Assembly: GCF_013377085.1 (NCBI RefSeq) | Contig: NZ_JACAAX010000001.1 | Span: 186,001-250,000, forward strand | Reading direction: 5' to 3' | Length of the DNA: 64,000 nucleotides | Source of the DNA: Rhodoplanes sp. | GTDB lineage: Bacteria; Pseudomonadota; Alphaproteobacteria; Rhizobiales; Xanthobacteraceae | In this document: positions 55,801 through 64,000 of the stretch, in pieces | Numbering within the stretch: position 1 is the stretch's first letter | How the letters are laid out: every line of letters starts with the position of its first letter | The notes under the pieces: model-generated | The model's database searches: none | Told to the model about the DNA's origin: nothing | The model's input: the letters and a program-made list of their open reading frames with translations, nothing else | Translations under genes and position numbers: made by a program

Positions 55801-56955
55801 ATGGTTTCGCGCGCCGAACGCACCTGGTTCGCCGACTGGTGGTGGACCGTCGACCGCCTGCTGCTCGCCGCGCTGGCCGCCCTGATGCTGGCCGGCATCA
55901 TCTTCTCGCTCGCCGCGAGCCCCCCGGTCGCCAATCGGCTCGGCCTCGACGCCTTCTACTTCGTCAACCGCCACATCATGTATCTGGCGCCGGCGATCGC
56001 CGTGCTGCTCGGCATGTCGTTCCTGTCGCCGCGGGCGATCCGCCGGATCGCCCTCGTGGTGTTCTTCGTCAGCCTCGGCCTGACGGCGGCGACGCTCTTC
56101 TTCGGCGCCGAGGTGAAGGGGGCGCGGCGCTGGATCGTGATCCTCGGCGTCAACATCCAGCCGTCCGAGTTCGTCAAGCCCGCCTTCGTGATCCTGGTGT
56201 CCTGGCTGTTCGCCGAGTCGTCGCGCAAGACCGACGTGCCGGCCAACACGCTCGCCGTCGCCCTGCTCCTCTCGGTCGTCTCGGTGCTGGTGCTGCAGCC
56301 GGATTTCGGCCAGACCCTGCTGGTCACGCTGGTGTTCGGCGCACTGTTCTTCATGGCCGGGATGCGCTTCGTCTGGGTGATCGCGCTCCTCGGCGCCGGC
56401 GCGGTCGGCGGCATGACGGCCTATGCGACCATTCCGCATGTGGCGCGGCGCATCAAACGCTTCCTCGACCCGGCCTCCGGCGATACGTTCCAGGTCGACG
56501 CGGCCGTCGAGTCGTTCGTCAAGGGTGGCTGGTTCGGCCAGGGGCCGGGCGAGGGGACCGTGAAGCGCATTCTTCCGGACAGTCATGCCGACTTCGTCTT
56601 CGCGGTCGCCGCGGAGGAGTTCGGCATCGTCGTCTGCCTCGCCGTGGTGGCGCTGTTCGCCTTCATCGTGCTGCGCTCGCTGCGCCGTGCGCAACGCAGC
56701 GAGGATCCGTTCGCCCGCTTCGCCGTCACCGGCCTGGCGCTCTTGTTCGGCACCCAGGCGGCCATCAACATGTCGGTCAATCTCGCCCTCATCCCGGCCA
56801 AGGGGATGACGCTGCCCTTCATCTCCTATGGCGGCTCGTCGATGATCTCGCTCGCCTACGGCATCGGCATGCTTTTGGCGCTGTCGCGCGAGCAGCCGCG
56901 GGCCGAGATGCTCGCCGTGCCGGCCAATCTCGTGCTGGCGGAGCGGCCGGCATGA
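55801..56955 (+). CDS. ftsW: Septal peptidoglycan polymerase FtsW (SEDS)
   Basis: 384 residues, about ten helices. Acidic N-terminus (RAERTWFADWWW) and SEDS motifs: GVNIQPSEFVKPAFV, LQPDFGQT, GPGEGTVKRILPDSHADFVFAV and PFISYGGSSM. It polymerises lipid II at the septum with FtsI. It opens the right dcw arm and must have its own promoter; a hairpin AGCCCGG-AGAATCC-CCGGGCT (55769-55789) ends just before its ribosome site. murG overlaps its stop. Confidence 0.96.
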   Translation: MVSRAERTWFADWWWTVDRLLLAALAALMLAGIIFSLAASPPVANRLGLDAFYFVNRHIMYLAPAIAVLLGMSFLSPRAIRRIALVVFFVSLGLTAATLFFGAEVKGARRWIVILGVNIQPSEFVKPAFVILVSWLFAESSRKTDVPANTLAVALLLSVVSVLVLQPDFGQTLLVTLVFGALFFMAGMRFVWVIALLGAGAVGGMTAYATIPHVARRIKRFLDPASGDTFQVDAAVESFVKGGWFGQGPGEGTVKRILPDSHADFVFAVAAEEFGIVVCLAVVALFAFIVLRSLRRAQRSEDPFARFAVTGLALLFGTQAAINMSVNLALIPAKGMTLPFISYGGSSMISLAYGIGMLLALSREQPRAEMLAVPANLVLAERPA

Positions 56956-58127
56956 CCGAGCCTACTGGCGCGACTGCCCCCGGCGCCGCTGGGATCGCCA
57001 CCGTCGGGGCCGCGGTCACCCGGGTCGAGGGCTCGCCCCTGATCGTGGTCGCGGCCGGCGGTACCGGCGGGCACCTGTTTCCGGCCGAGGCGCTGGCCAT
57101 CGCGCTGGCGGCGCGCGGCGCCGTGGTCGACCTCGCCACCGACGAGCGCGCCTTCCGCTATGGCGGCAACTTTCCGGCTCGCGCCACCCATTTGATCCCG
57201 AGCGCCACATTGCGGGGCCGCGACCCCAAGGCGCTGATCAAGACGGCCCTGGTGCTCGGGCGCGGCATCCTGCGGGCCTACCGGCTGTTCGGCTCGCTCG
57301 CGCCCAAGGCGGTGGTCGGCTTCGGCGGCTATCCGACGCTGCCGCCCGTGCTGGCGGCGACGCTGCGTCGGATCCCGACCATCATCCACGAGCAGAACGG
57401 CATCGCCGGCCGCGCCAACCGGCTGCTGGCGCCGCGCGTCACCGCGATCGCCACCGGATTCCCCAACATCTTCGGCCACGACCCGCGGCTCGCCGCCAAG
57501 GCGACCCACACGGGCAACCCGATCCGCCCGGCCGTGATCGAGGCGGCGGCAAGACCCTATCCGGGGCCCGACCAGCCGTTCCGGCTCTTGGTGTTCGGCG
57601 GCAGCCAGGGCGCCCGCATCATGGCCGACATCGTGCCGCCCGCCATGGATCTGCTGCCCGTGGTGGTGCGCTCCCGCCTGCAGATCGTCCAGCAGGCCCG
57701 CGAGGAGGACCTGTTTTCGGTCCAGGAGGCCTATGCCCGGATGAACATCCCGGCCGAGGTGAAGCCGTTCTTCCGCGACCTGCCGGCCCGCATCGCGTCG
57801 AGCCACCTGGTGATCAGCCGGGCCGGCGCCTCGACGGTCGCCGAGCTCGCCGCCATCGGCCGGCCGTCCATCCTGGTGCCGCTGCCGCATGCGCTCGACC
57901 AGGACCAGATGGCGAACGCCGGCATGCTGGAGAAGGCCGGCGGGGCGCTGCGAATCAAGCAGGCGGCATTCTCGCCCGAGCGACTCGCCGCCGAGATCGC
58001 CCGGCTCTGCGCCGAGCCCGAGACCCTTCCCGGAATGGCCGAGGCGGCCCGCGACATCGGCGTTCTCGACGCCGCCGACCGGCTCGCCGACCTGGTGCTC
58101 AAGGTCGCCGGCCTCGCGACGCCGTAG
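56952..58127 (+). CDS. murG: UDP-N-acetylglucosamine--lipid I N-acetylglucosamine transferase
   Basis: 391 residues. GT28 glycosyltransferase with VAAGGTGGHLFPAEALA at the acceptor site, GFGGYPTLPPVLAA, IIHEQNGIAGRANR, VFGGSQGARIM, and donor-site SRAGASTVAELAAIGRPSI. The N-terminal about 28 residues before SPLIVVAAGGT are extra. Makes lipid II on the inner face of the membrane. Overlaps ftsW by 4 bp. Confidence 0.96.
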   Translation: MTEPTGATAPGAAGIATVGAAVTRVEGSPLIVVAAGGTGGHLFPAEALAIALAARGAVVDLATDERAFRYGGNFPARATHLIPSATLRGRDPKALIKTALVLGRGILRAYRLFGSLAPKAVVGFGGYPTLPPVLAATLRRIPTIIHEQNGIAGRANRLLAPRVTAIATGFPNIFGHDPRLAAKATHTGNPIRPAVIEAAARPYPGPDQPFRLLVFGGSQGARIMADIVPPAMDLLPVVVRSRLQIVQQAREEDLFSVQEAYARMNIPAEVKPFFRDLPARIASSHLVISRAGASTVAELAAIGRPSILVPLPHALDQDQMANAGMLEKAGGALRIKQAAFSPERLAAEIARLCAEPETLPGMAEAARDIGVLDAADRLADLVLKVAGLATP

Positions 58128-58178
58128 TTTTGCCCCGCCGAATTCGCTAAACCCACCCCGCGGCCGGCCCGGGCGCCT

Positions 58179-58318
58179 TCACCCTCCCCTGGAGGGGGAG
58201 GGTCGGGCGCGTGCAAGGCACGCGCACGGGGTGGGGTGAAGCCACAGATGCCGGCTTCGCCGATCACCCCCTCCCGGTCCGCTGCGCGGACCGACCTCCC
58301 CCCTCCAGGGGGAGGTGG
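58179..58318. repeat. Palindromic repeat between murG and murC
   Basis: CCCTCCCCTGGAGGGGGAGG at the left and ACCTCCCCCCTCCAGGGGGA at the right, with inner hairpins GCGCGTGCAAGGCACGCGC and GGTCCGCTGCGCGGACC. A common rhizobial intergenic element, here inside the mur operon. It could affect message stability between murG and murC. Confidence 0.8.
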
Positions 58319-58357
58319 GAAGCCGCCGTCCTGTTGCGATCGAGGATTGGGAACACC

Positions 58358-59770
58358 ATGAAGCTGCCGCACGACATTGGACCGGTGCATTTCGTCGGAA
58401 TCGGCGGCATCGGCATGAGCGGCATCGCCGAGGTGCTGGCTAATCTCGGCTACACGGTGCAGGGCTCGGACGTCGCCGAGAATGCCAACGTCAAGCGCCT
58501 GCGGGCCAAGGGCATCAAGGTGGCGGTCGGCCACGCCGCCGGGAATGTCGACGGCGCCGACGTGCTGGTGGTGTCCTCGGCGATCCGCCGCGACAATCCC
58601 GAACTGGTCGCAGCGCGCGCGAAACGGCTACCCGTGGTGCGTCGCGCGGAAATGCTGGCCGAGCTGATGCGGCTGAAGAGCTGCGTCGCCATCGGCGGCA
58701 CCCACGGCAAGACGACGACCACCTCGCTGGTGGCGGCGCTGCTCGATGCCGCCGGCCTCGATCCGACCGTCATCAACGGCGGCATCATCAACGCCTACGG
58801 CACCAATGCCCGGCTCGGCGCCGGCGACTGGATGGTGGTGGAGGCCGACGAGTCCGACGGCACCTTCCTCAAGCTGCCGACCGATGTCGCCATCGTCACC
58901 AATATCGACCCCGAGCATCTCGACCACTTCAAGACCTACGAGGCCGTGCAGGAGGCGTTCCAGGCGTTTGCCGAGAACGTGCCGTTCTACGGCTTCGCGG
59001 TGATGTGCATCGACCATCCGGTGGTGCAGACCATGGTCGGCCGCATCGAGGACCGCCGCGTCATCACCTATGGCGAGAACCCGCAGGCCGACGTGCGCCT
59101 CGTCTATCAGGACCACCGCGATGGTCTGTCGCGCTTCTCGGTTCTGTTCCACGACCGGGCGAGCGGCACCGCCCACGAGATCGCCAACCTGACGCTGCCG
59201 ATGCCGGGCCGCCACAATGCGCTCAACGCCACGGCCGCCATCGCGGTGGCGCGCGAGCTCGGCGTCTCGGACGACCTGGTGCGCAAGGCGCTGGCCGGCT
59301 TCTCCGGGGTCGGGCGTCGCTTCACCCGCACGGGCGTCTGGAACGGCGTCACCGTGATCGACGACTACGGCCACCATCCGGTCGAGATCGCCGCGGTGCT
59401 GAAGGCGGCGCGCGAGACCGCGTCCGGCCGCGTCATCGCCGTGATGCAGCCGCATCGCTATTCGCGGCTCGAATCGCTGTTCGAGCAGTTCTGCACCTGC
59501 TTCAACGACGCCGACACCGTGGTGGTCGCACCCGTCTACCCGGCCGGCGAGGCGCCGATTCCCGGGGTCGATCGCGACGCCCTGGTCGCCGGCATTTTGG
59601 CACGCGGCCATCGTCGGGCCGTGCCGCTGGAGGGCCCGCAGGCGCTCGCCGGCGTGGTGCGCACGCTGGCGCTGCCGGGCGACTATGTCGTCTGTCTCGG
59701 GGCCGGCAACATCACCCAGTGGGCGCATGCGCTGCCGGCCGAGCTCGCCGCCCTCGGCGCGGCGGCTTGA
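58358..59770 (+). CDS. murC: UDP-N-acetylmuramate--L-alanine ligase
   Basis: 470 residues. N-terminal [19 protein letters not shown]-loop [16 protein letters not shown] (about 109-124), [22 protein letters not shown] and the C-terminal [15 protein letters not shown], all MurC hallmarks. First amino-acid addition step. Starts after a 230-bp gap filled by a palindromic repeat. Confidence 0.97.
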   Translation: MKLPHDIGPVHFVGIGGIGMSGIAEVLANLGYTVQGSDVAENANVKRLRAKGIKVAVGHAAGNVDGADVLVVSSAIRRDNPELVAARAKRLPVVRRAEMLAELMRLKSCVAIGGTHGKTTTTSLVAALLDAAGLDPTVINGGIINAYGTNARLGAGDWMVVEADESDGTFLKLPTDVAIVTNIDPEHLDHFKTYEAVQEAFQAFAENVPFYGFAVMCIDHPVVQTMVGRIEDRRVITYGENPQADVRLVYQDHRDGLSRFSVLFHDRASGTAHEIANLTLPMPGRHNALNATAAIAVARELGVSDDLVRKALAGFSGVGRRFTRTGVWNGVTVIDDYGHHPVEIAAVLKAARETASGRVIAVMQPHRYSRLESLFEQFCTCFNDADTVVVAPVYPAGEAPIPGVDRDALVAGILARGHRRAVPLEGPQALAGVVRTLALPGDYVVCLGAGNITQWAHALPAELAALGAAA

Positions 59771-59780
59771 GGTTTTCGAC

Positions 59781-60482
59781 ATGCCCACCTGCGTCGCCGT
59801 TCGTCACGTCGCCTTCGAGGATCTCGGGCTGCTCGGGCCGCTGCTGGCCGCACGCGGATTCGACCTGCGCTATGTCGATGCGCCGATCGAGCCGTTGGAC
59901 GGCTCGTCGCTGATGGCGGCCGATCTGGTCGTCGTGCTGGGCGGGCCGATCGGCGCCTACGAGGAGGACGCCTATCCCTTCCTGGTCGGCGAGCTTGCCG
60001 CCATCGAGGAACGGCTCGCGGCGAGGAAGCCGACACTCGGCATCTGCCTCGGCGCGCAACTGATGGCCAAGGCGCTCGGCGCCGATGTCGCGCCCGGCCC
60101 GCAGAAGGAGATTGGTTACGCGCCGCTCGCCGTGACCGAGGAGGGCAGGGCCGCCGGCCTCGGCGCCTTTTCTGCGACGCCGGTGTTGCATTGGCATGGC
60201 GACAATTTTGCACTCCCGGCCGGCGCGACCCGCCTCGCGTCGACGGCCGCGTGCCTGAACCAGGCATTCGCGGTCGGGCCGACTCTGCTCGGCCTGCAGT
60301 TCCACATCGAGGTCGATCCCGAAAGAATCGAGACCTGGCTGGTCGGCCACACGGTCGAGCTGGGCAAGGCCGGCCTCGACCCGCGAAATATCCGCCGCGA
60401 GGCCGCGACCGTCGGCAAGGCGACGGCCGAACAGGGCCGGGCGTTTTTGGCGCGGTGGCTGGATGGGGCAATGCCGCTGTGA
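59781..60482 (+). CDS. Class I glutamine amidotransferase (GMP synthase-like)
   Basis: 233 residues. Nucleophile elbow LGICLGAQLMAKALG with Cys89, oxyanion region VVVLGGPIGAYE, and His175/Glu177 in GLQFHIEVDPE: a complete glutaminase triad. It lacks any synthetase domain. It begins 10 bp after murC and precedes murB, so it is embedded in the wall operon. Proteins like this exist elsewhere as free enzymes for unknown acceptors. It is not the GatD type that pairs with MurT, judging by motifs, yet amidation of a wall precursor is a testable idea. Confidence 0.88.
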   Translation: MPTCVAVRHVAFEDLGLLGPLLAARGFDLRYVDAPIEPLDGSSLMAADLVVVLGGPIGAYEEDAYPFLVGELAAIEERLAARKPTLGICLGAQLMAKALGADVAPGPQKEIGYAPLAVTEEGRAAGLGAFSATPVLHWHGDNFALPAGATRLASTAACLNQAFAVGPTLLGLQFHIEVDPERIETWLVGHTVELGKAGLDPRNIRREAATVGKATAEQGRAFLARWLDGAMPL

Positions 60483-60516
60483 TGTCTGGATCATCTCGCC
60501 TTGAATTTATGAGCCT

Positions 60517-60605
60517 GTCATGGCCGGGCTTGTCCCGGCCATCTACGTTCTTCTTCCCGGCTTCGGCTGTTGTCGCGGATGGCCGGGATAAGCCCGGCCA
60601 TGACG
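60517..60605. repeat. Palindromic repeat (GTCATGGCCGGGC type)
   Basis: GTCATGGCCGGGCTTGTCCC with GGCCATCTACG, spacer, then GGATGGCCGGGATAAGCC with CGGCCATGACGG. It fills the gap between the amidotransferase gene and murB. Confidence 0.75.
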
Positions 60606-60612
60606 GCGTTTG

Positions 60613-61548
60613 ATGGATTTGGCAGAGACAATGTTCCCCGACCTCCTTCCTGCTCTTCGTGAAAAGATGCCGACGCTGCGCGGGCGGCTGACCGCGAACG
60701 AACCGCTGGCGCCGATCACCTGGTTCCGGGTCGGCGGCCCGGCGCAGGTGATGTTCGTGCCGGCCGACGAGGACGACCTCGCCTATCTGCTGGCGCGGCT
60801 GCCGGCGGACCTGCCCGTCACCATGCTGGGGCTCGGCTCCAACCTGATCGTGCGCGACGGCGGCGTGCCGGGCGTGGTGATGCGGCTCGGCCGTGGCTTC
60901 TCGGAGATCACGGTTGAGCCCGGCCATCGCATCCGGGCCGGCACCGCGGTGCCGGACGTCAAGATGGCCCGCGCCGCCCAGGAAGCCGGCATCGCCGGCC
61001 TCGCCTTCTTCCGCGGCATTCCCGGCTCGGTCGGCGGCGCGCTGCGGATGAACGGCGGCGCCTATGGTGGCGAGACCAAGGATGTTCTGGTCGAGGCGCG
61101 CGGCGTCGATCGGCAAGGCCATGTTCGCGTCTTCGCGAACCCGGACATGAACTACAGCTACCGCCACTGCGGCGTCGCCGAGGACGTGATCTTCACCAGC
61201 GCGCTGTTCCAGGGCACGCCCGGCGATCCGGCCGAGATCGCCGCCGCCATGGACAAGATCACCGAGTCGCGCGAGGCGACGCAGCCGATCAAGAGCCGCA
61301 CCGGCGGCTCGACCTTCAAGAACCCGCCGGGCCAGAAGGCGTGGCAGCTCATCGACGCCGCCGGCTGCCGCGGCCTCGTCGTCGGCGACGCCCAGGTGTC
61401 GGAGCTGCACTGCAATTTTCTGATCAACCGCGGCAACGCCACCGCGGCCGACATCGAGACGCTGGGCGAGACGGTCCGGCGTCGCGTCAAGGAGACCTCG
61501 GGCGTCGAGCTCGACTGGGAGATCAAGCGGATCGGCGTCGATCCGTGA
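60613..61548 (+). CDS. murB: UDP-N-acetylenolpyruvoylglucosamine reductase
   Basis: 311 residues from ATG 60613 (TTG 60610 and ATG 60631 also possible; no strong ribosome site). FAD-binding [41 protein letters not shown], and the catalytic Ser region [12 protein letters not shown] with Ser in place of Cys as in type IIa MurB, then [15 protein letters not shown]. It reduces UDP-enolpyruvyl-GlcNAc to UDP-MurNAc. Confidence 0.96.
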   Translation: MDLAETMFPDLLPALREKMPTLRGRLTANEPLAPITWFRVGGPAQVMFVPADEDDLAYLLARLPADLPVTMLGLGSNLIVRDGGVPGVVMRLGRGFSEITVEPGHRIRAGTAVPDVKMARAAQEAGIAGLAFFRGIPGSVGGALRMNGGAYGGETKDVLVEARGVDRQGHVRVFANPDMNYSYRHCGVAEDVIFTSALFQGTPGDPAEIAAAMDKITESREATQPIKSRTGGSTFKNPPGQKAWQLIDAAGCRGLVVGDAQVSELHCNFLINRGNATAADIETLGETVRRRVKETSGVELDWEIKRIGVDP

Positions 61549-61608
61549 TCTGCCTCACGGTCCCATCGGCCGCCGCGGCGATGATGGAGACGCAGCAACG
61601 GTCAGGCC

Positions 61609-61983
61609 ATGCGATCCCTGTGTCTCATCCTCCTTCTCGCTTTGCCGCAGGCCGCCGGGGCCGCCGACCTCAAGGTGACGGGCCGGGCCGGCTACCTGTC
61701 GGAGTGGGAGGTGAGCGCGACGGCGCGGGCCGCACCCGACGGCCGCGAGTTCGCCGGGCCGCTGGTGATGCGCCACACCGGCCTGTGCACGGTCGACGGG
61801 CCTGTCGAGAAGGCGGGCGACATCCGGTTTCGCCGCACCGGCTGGCCGTTGGCCGGCCTCACCGCGACCATCGTGATCGAGGGCGTGTCGTGCTCGTTCT
61901 CGGCGCGCGGCAGCGCGTCCTACGATGGCTTCATGAAATGCCCGGGCACCCCCAGCGTCCCGCTCAGCCTGTCGGTCGAGTAG
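61609..61983 (+). CDS. Small exported protein of unknown function between murB and ddl
   Basis: 124 residues. Signal peptide (about 1-18, LCLILLLALPQAAGA). The mature domain has three Cys (GLCTVDG, VSCSF and MKCPG) and alternating beta-type sequence, e.g. TATIVIEGVSCSFSARGSAS. No known domain. It is co-directional with the mur genes, 60 bp after murB and 157 bp before ddl, so it is probably expressed with them. Confidence 0.75.
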   Translation: MRSLCLILLLALPQAAGAADLKVTGRAGYLSEWEVSATARAAPDGREFAGPLVMRHTGLCTVDGPVEKAGDIRFRRTGWPLAGLTATIVIEGVSCSFSARGSASYDGFMKCPGTPSVPLSLSVE

Positions 61984-62140
61984 GCGGCGACGATCGACCG
62001 TCGGGAGCTCGAGCCAGGTATTGATCACGGAAAGCTCCTCGACCGGATGCGAGACGCTGGACCCGAATAGGCCACGGCGCCATACCGTCGGGTTGACGCC
62101 GGACGAGAGTCGGGGGACCGATGGTCGCAAGGGGAGCCGC

Positions 62141-63061
62141 ATGAGCAAGCACATCGCCGTCCTGATGGGGGGCTGGTCGTCGGAGCGCGAGGTGAGCCTG
62201 CGCTCGGGCGCGGCCTGCGCCGCCGCCCTGGAGACGCGCGGCTATCGGGTCTCCCGCATCGATGTTGGGCGCGACATCGCCGCCGTGCTGGCGCAGGTGA
62301 AGCCCGACGCCGCCCTCAACGTCCTGCACGGAAGGCCGGGCGAGGACGGCACCATCCAGGGCATCCTGGAGGTGATGCAGGTGCCCTACACGCATTCGGG
62401 CGTGCTCGCCTCGGCGCTGGCCATGCAGAAGGACACGGCCAAGGTGGTGCTGGCCGCCGGCGGTGTCCCGGTGCCGGAGGGCGTGACGGTGTCGCGCGCC
62501 GAGGCGGCCAAGGGCCACGTCCTGCCCAGGCCCTATGTGATCAAGCCGATCTGCGAAGGGTCGAGCGTCGGGGTCTTCATCGTCACCGAGCAGCATGAGC
62601 ACCCGCCCCAGGAGCTCACCCGGACGGACTGGTCCTATGGTGAACAAGTGTTGTGCGAACGCTACATCGTTGGAAAAGAGTTAACGTGTGCCGTGATGGG
62701 CGATCGCGCCCTCGATGTCATTGAAATCGTTCCGAATGTCGCCTTTTACGACTACGAGGCGAAGTACGCCCCGGGGGGCTCCACACACGTCCTTCCGGCA
62801 GGAATTAAACCGAATGTTTACCAACAGGTCCGAACACTGGCTCTCCGAGCGCATCAGGCGCTCGGCTGCCGGGGCGTGAGCCGAGCCGACTTCCGGTTCG
62901 ACGATCGTCTGGAGGGGACATCCGGGCTGTTCTGCCTGGAGGTCAACACCCAGCCCGGCATGACCGAGACGTCACTGGTGCCGGAAATGGCCGCTCACGC
63001 GGGCATCTCGTTCGAAGAGTTGGTTGCATGGATGGTGGAGGACGCGTCTTTGAACCGCTGA
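62141..63061 (+). CDS. ddl: D-alanine--D-alanine ligase
   Basis: 306 residues, DdlB type. VLMGGWSSEREVSLRSG at the start, NVLHGRPGEDGTIQG, PYTHSGVLASALAMQKD, KPICEGSSVGVF (ATP-grasp), and EVNTQPGMTETSLVPE for metal binding. Makes the D-Ala-D-Ala used by MurF. ATG 62141 follows AGGGGAG. The ftsQ start lies inside its last codons. Confidence 0.96.
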   Translation: MSKHIAVLMGGWSSEREVSLRSGAACAAALETRGYRVSRIDVGRDIAAVLAQVKPDAALNVLHGRPGEDGTIQGILEVMQVPYTHSGVLASALAMQKDTAKVVLAAGGVPVPEGVTVSRAEAAKGHVLPRPYVIKPICEGSSVGVFIVTEQHEHPPQELTRTDWSYGEQVLCERYIVGKELTCAVMGDRALDVIEIVPNVAFYDYEAKYAPGGSTHVLPAGIKPNVYQQVRTLALRAHQALGCRGVSRADFRFDDRLEGTSGLFCLEVNTQPGMTETSLVPEMAAHAGISFEELVAWMVEDASLNR

Positions 63062-64000
63062 CCGGGCCATCGGAGCCCGGCGGTTCACCGCGTCCGCGCG
63101 CGGGGGCTGGCCCTCGTGTCGCGCGAAAACGCCGTCGTCCGGCGATGGGCCGGCGACCCGGCCGCTTCGCCACATTCGGTCCGCTCGCCACCGCCCGGCG
63201 CTATGTCGAGCGCATCGTCTGGGCGGCCGAACGCGTCCAGTGGCCGCGCCATGGCGGCATCACGGCCACGGCCCTGATCCTCCTCTCCAGCATCGGCTTC
63301 GGCATCGTCCGCGGCGACCACACGCCGGTCGTGCTCGACGCGCTCGCCGACGTCCGCGACATGGCGGCGAACGCCGTCGGCTTCCGCATCGCCGGGGTGG
63401 CGATGACGGGCCACAAGCATCTGTCGCGCGACGAGGTGCTGGCGATCGCCGGCGTCAGCGGCCGCAGCTCGCTCCTGTTCCTCGACGCCGCCGCGGCGCG
63501 TGCCCGCCTCAAGGCCAACCCCTGGGTCGGCGATGCCACCGTGCAGAAGCTCTATCCGGACCGGCTCGCCATCGACATCACCGAGCGGGTTGCCTTCGCG
63601 TTGTGGCAGAAGGACGGCCAGGTCAATGTCATCGCGGCCGACGGCACCGTGCTCGAGGCCTTCGTGTCGAAGAGCGTGCTGACGCTGCCCTTCGTCGTCG
63701 GCTCGGGCGCCGAGAAGCGCGCCCGCGAGTTCCTGGCGCAGTTCGACCGCCATCCGGAGCTGCGCGACCAGGTCCGCGCCTCGGTGCTGGTCGCCGAGCG
63801 GCGCTGGACCCTCAAGCTCAAGAACGGCATCGATGTCCGCCTGCCGGAGACCGACGTGCCGCGCGCGCTAGACCAGCTCGCGACGCTGGAGCGCGACAAG
63901 AAGCTGCTGTCACGCGACATCGTGGCGATCGACCTGCGGCTGCCCGACCGGGTGACGGTGCGGCTCTCCGACGGCGCCGCCCAGGCCCGCGAGGACGTCC
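63028..64000 (+). CDS. ftsQ: Cell division protein FtsQ (3' end beyond window)
   Basis: Open frame without stop to the window edge (324 codons visible). The ATG at 63028 lies 34 bp inside ddl in another frame and has GAAGAG upstream; the resulting start MDGGGRVFEPL resembles FtsQ starts in related rhizobia. A basic cytoplasmic region (GPRVARKRRRPAMGRRPGR) precedes one membrane helix (GITATALILLSSIGFGIV), then the POTRA domain (RIAGVAMTGHKHLSRDEVL, then NPWVGDATVQKLYPDRL). FtsQ scaffolds FtsB and FtsL in the divisome. ftsA and ftsZ would be expected to follow. Confidence 0.93.
   Translation, partial: MDGGGRVFEPLTGPSEPGGSPRPRAGAGPRVARKRRRPAMGRRPGRFATFGPLATARRYVERIVWAAERVQWPRHGGITATALILLSSIGFGIVRGDHTPVVLDALADVRDMAANAVGFRIAGVAMTGHKHLSRDEVLAIAGVSGRSSLLFLDAAAARARLKANPWVGDATVQKLYPDRLAIDITERVAFALWQKDGQVNVIAADGTVLEAFVSKSVLTLPFVVGSGAEKRAREFLAQFDRHPELRDQVRASVLVAERRWTLKLKNGIDVRLPETDVPRALDQLATLERDKKLLSRDIVAIDLRLPDRVTVRLSDGAAQAREDV

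Overview
The window is high-GC DNA from an alphaproteobacterium, most likely a member of the Hyphomicrobiales (Rhizobiales). The evidence is the gene repertoire (pca genes with an IclR-type regulator, DUF1289, DUF1236, extensin-like lipoprotein, TRAP and Bug-type uptake systems), the class A RNase P RNA lying near mraZ, and many short dispersed palindromes of the kind common in that order. No genus is assigned. No rRNA, tRNA, CRISPR array, insertion sequence or prophage was seen.

Layout. 0-1.3 kb: the 3' part of a type IIG-like adenine methyltransferase/restriction gene, cut by the window edge. 1.3-11.3 kb: scattered metabolic and envelope genes (isochorismatase-like hydrolase, a probable 27-residue membrane peptide, a chagasin-like protease inhibitor, an amidase, an extensin-like lipoprotein), then a LysR regulator divergent from a cupin/aldo-keto reductase/SDR operon, and a TPR-caspase protein. 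11.4-18.7 kb: a membrane protein, a Bug binding protein with an MBL hydrolase and a malate/lactate-type dehydrogenase, an HWE histidine kinase and a Tim44-like protein. 18.7-21.7 kb: a sulfur operon (tusA, yeeE/yedE, thioredoxin-reductase-like fusion) preceded by a perfect FNR/FixK-type box. 22.1-29.6 kb: the lower beta-ketoadipate pathway (pcaI, pcaJ, pcaF, MFS transporter) divergent from pcaR, maleylacetate reductase and a DapA-like aldolase, with PcaR-like operators between them.

30.4-64 kb holds the division and cell wall (dcw) genes, broken in an unusual way. mraZ-rsmH-ftsL-ftsI and murE-murF-mraY-murD lie on the minus strand. ftsW-murG-murC-(amidotransferase)-murB-(small exported protein)-ddl-ftsQ lie on the plus strand and run off the right edge. 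The halves are separated by 13 kb carrying a metallophosphoesterase, a kinase-Usp fusion, a PRC-barrel protein, an AmiD-like amidase, a LysR regulator, three small proteins, rnpB, a TRAP transporter and an SGNH hydrolase. A further 3 kb block with opposing genes and a duplicated gene fragment separates ftsI from murE. One inversion of about 30.4-55.8 kb would put murD back in front of ftsW.

Regulation visible in the sequence: four TGGG repeats at 10-bp spacing over a sigma70-like promoter of mraZ; three PcaR-like boxes; an FNR/FixK box ahead of tusA; several clear intrinsic terminators. Families of palindromic repeats fill most of the longer intergenic spaces.
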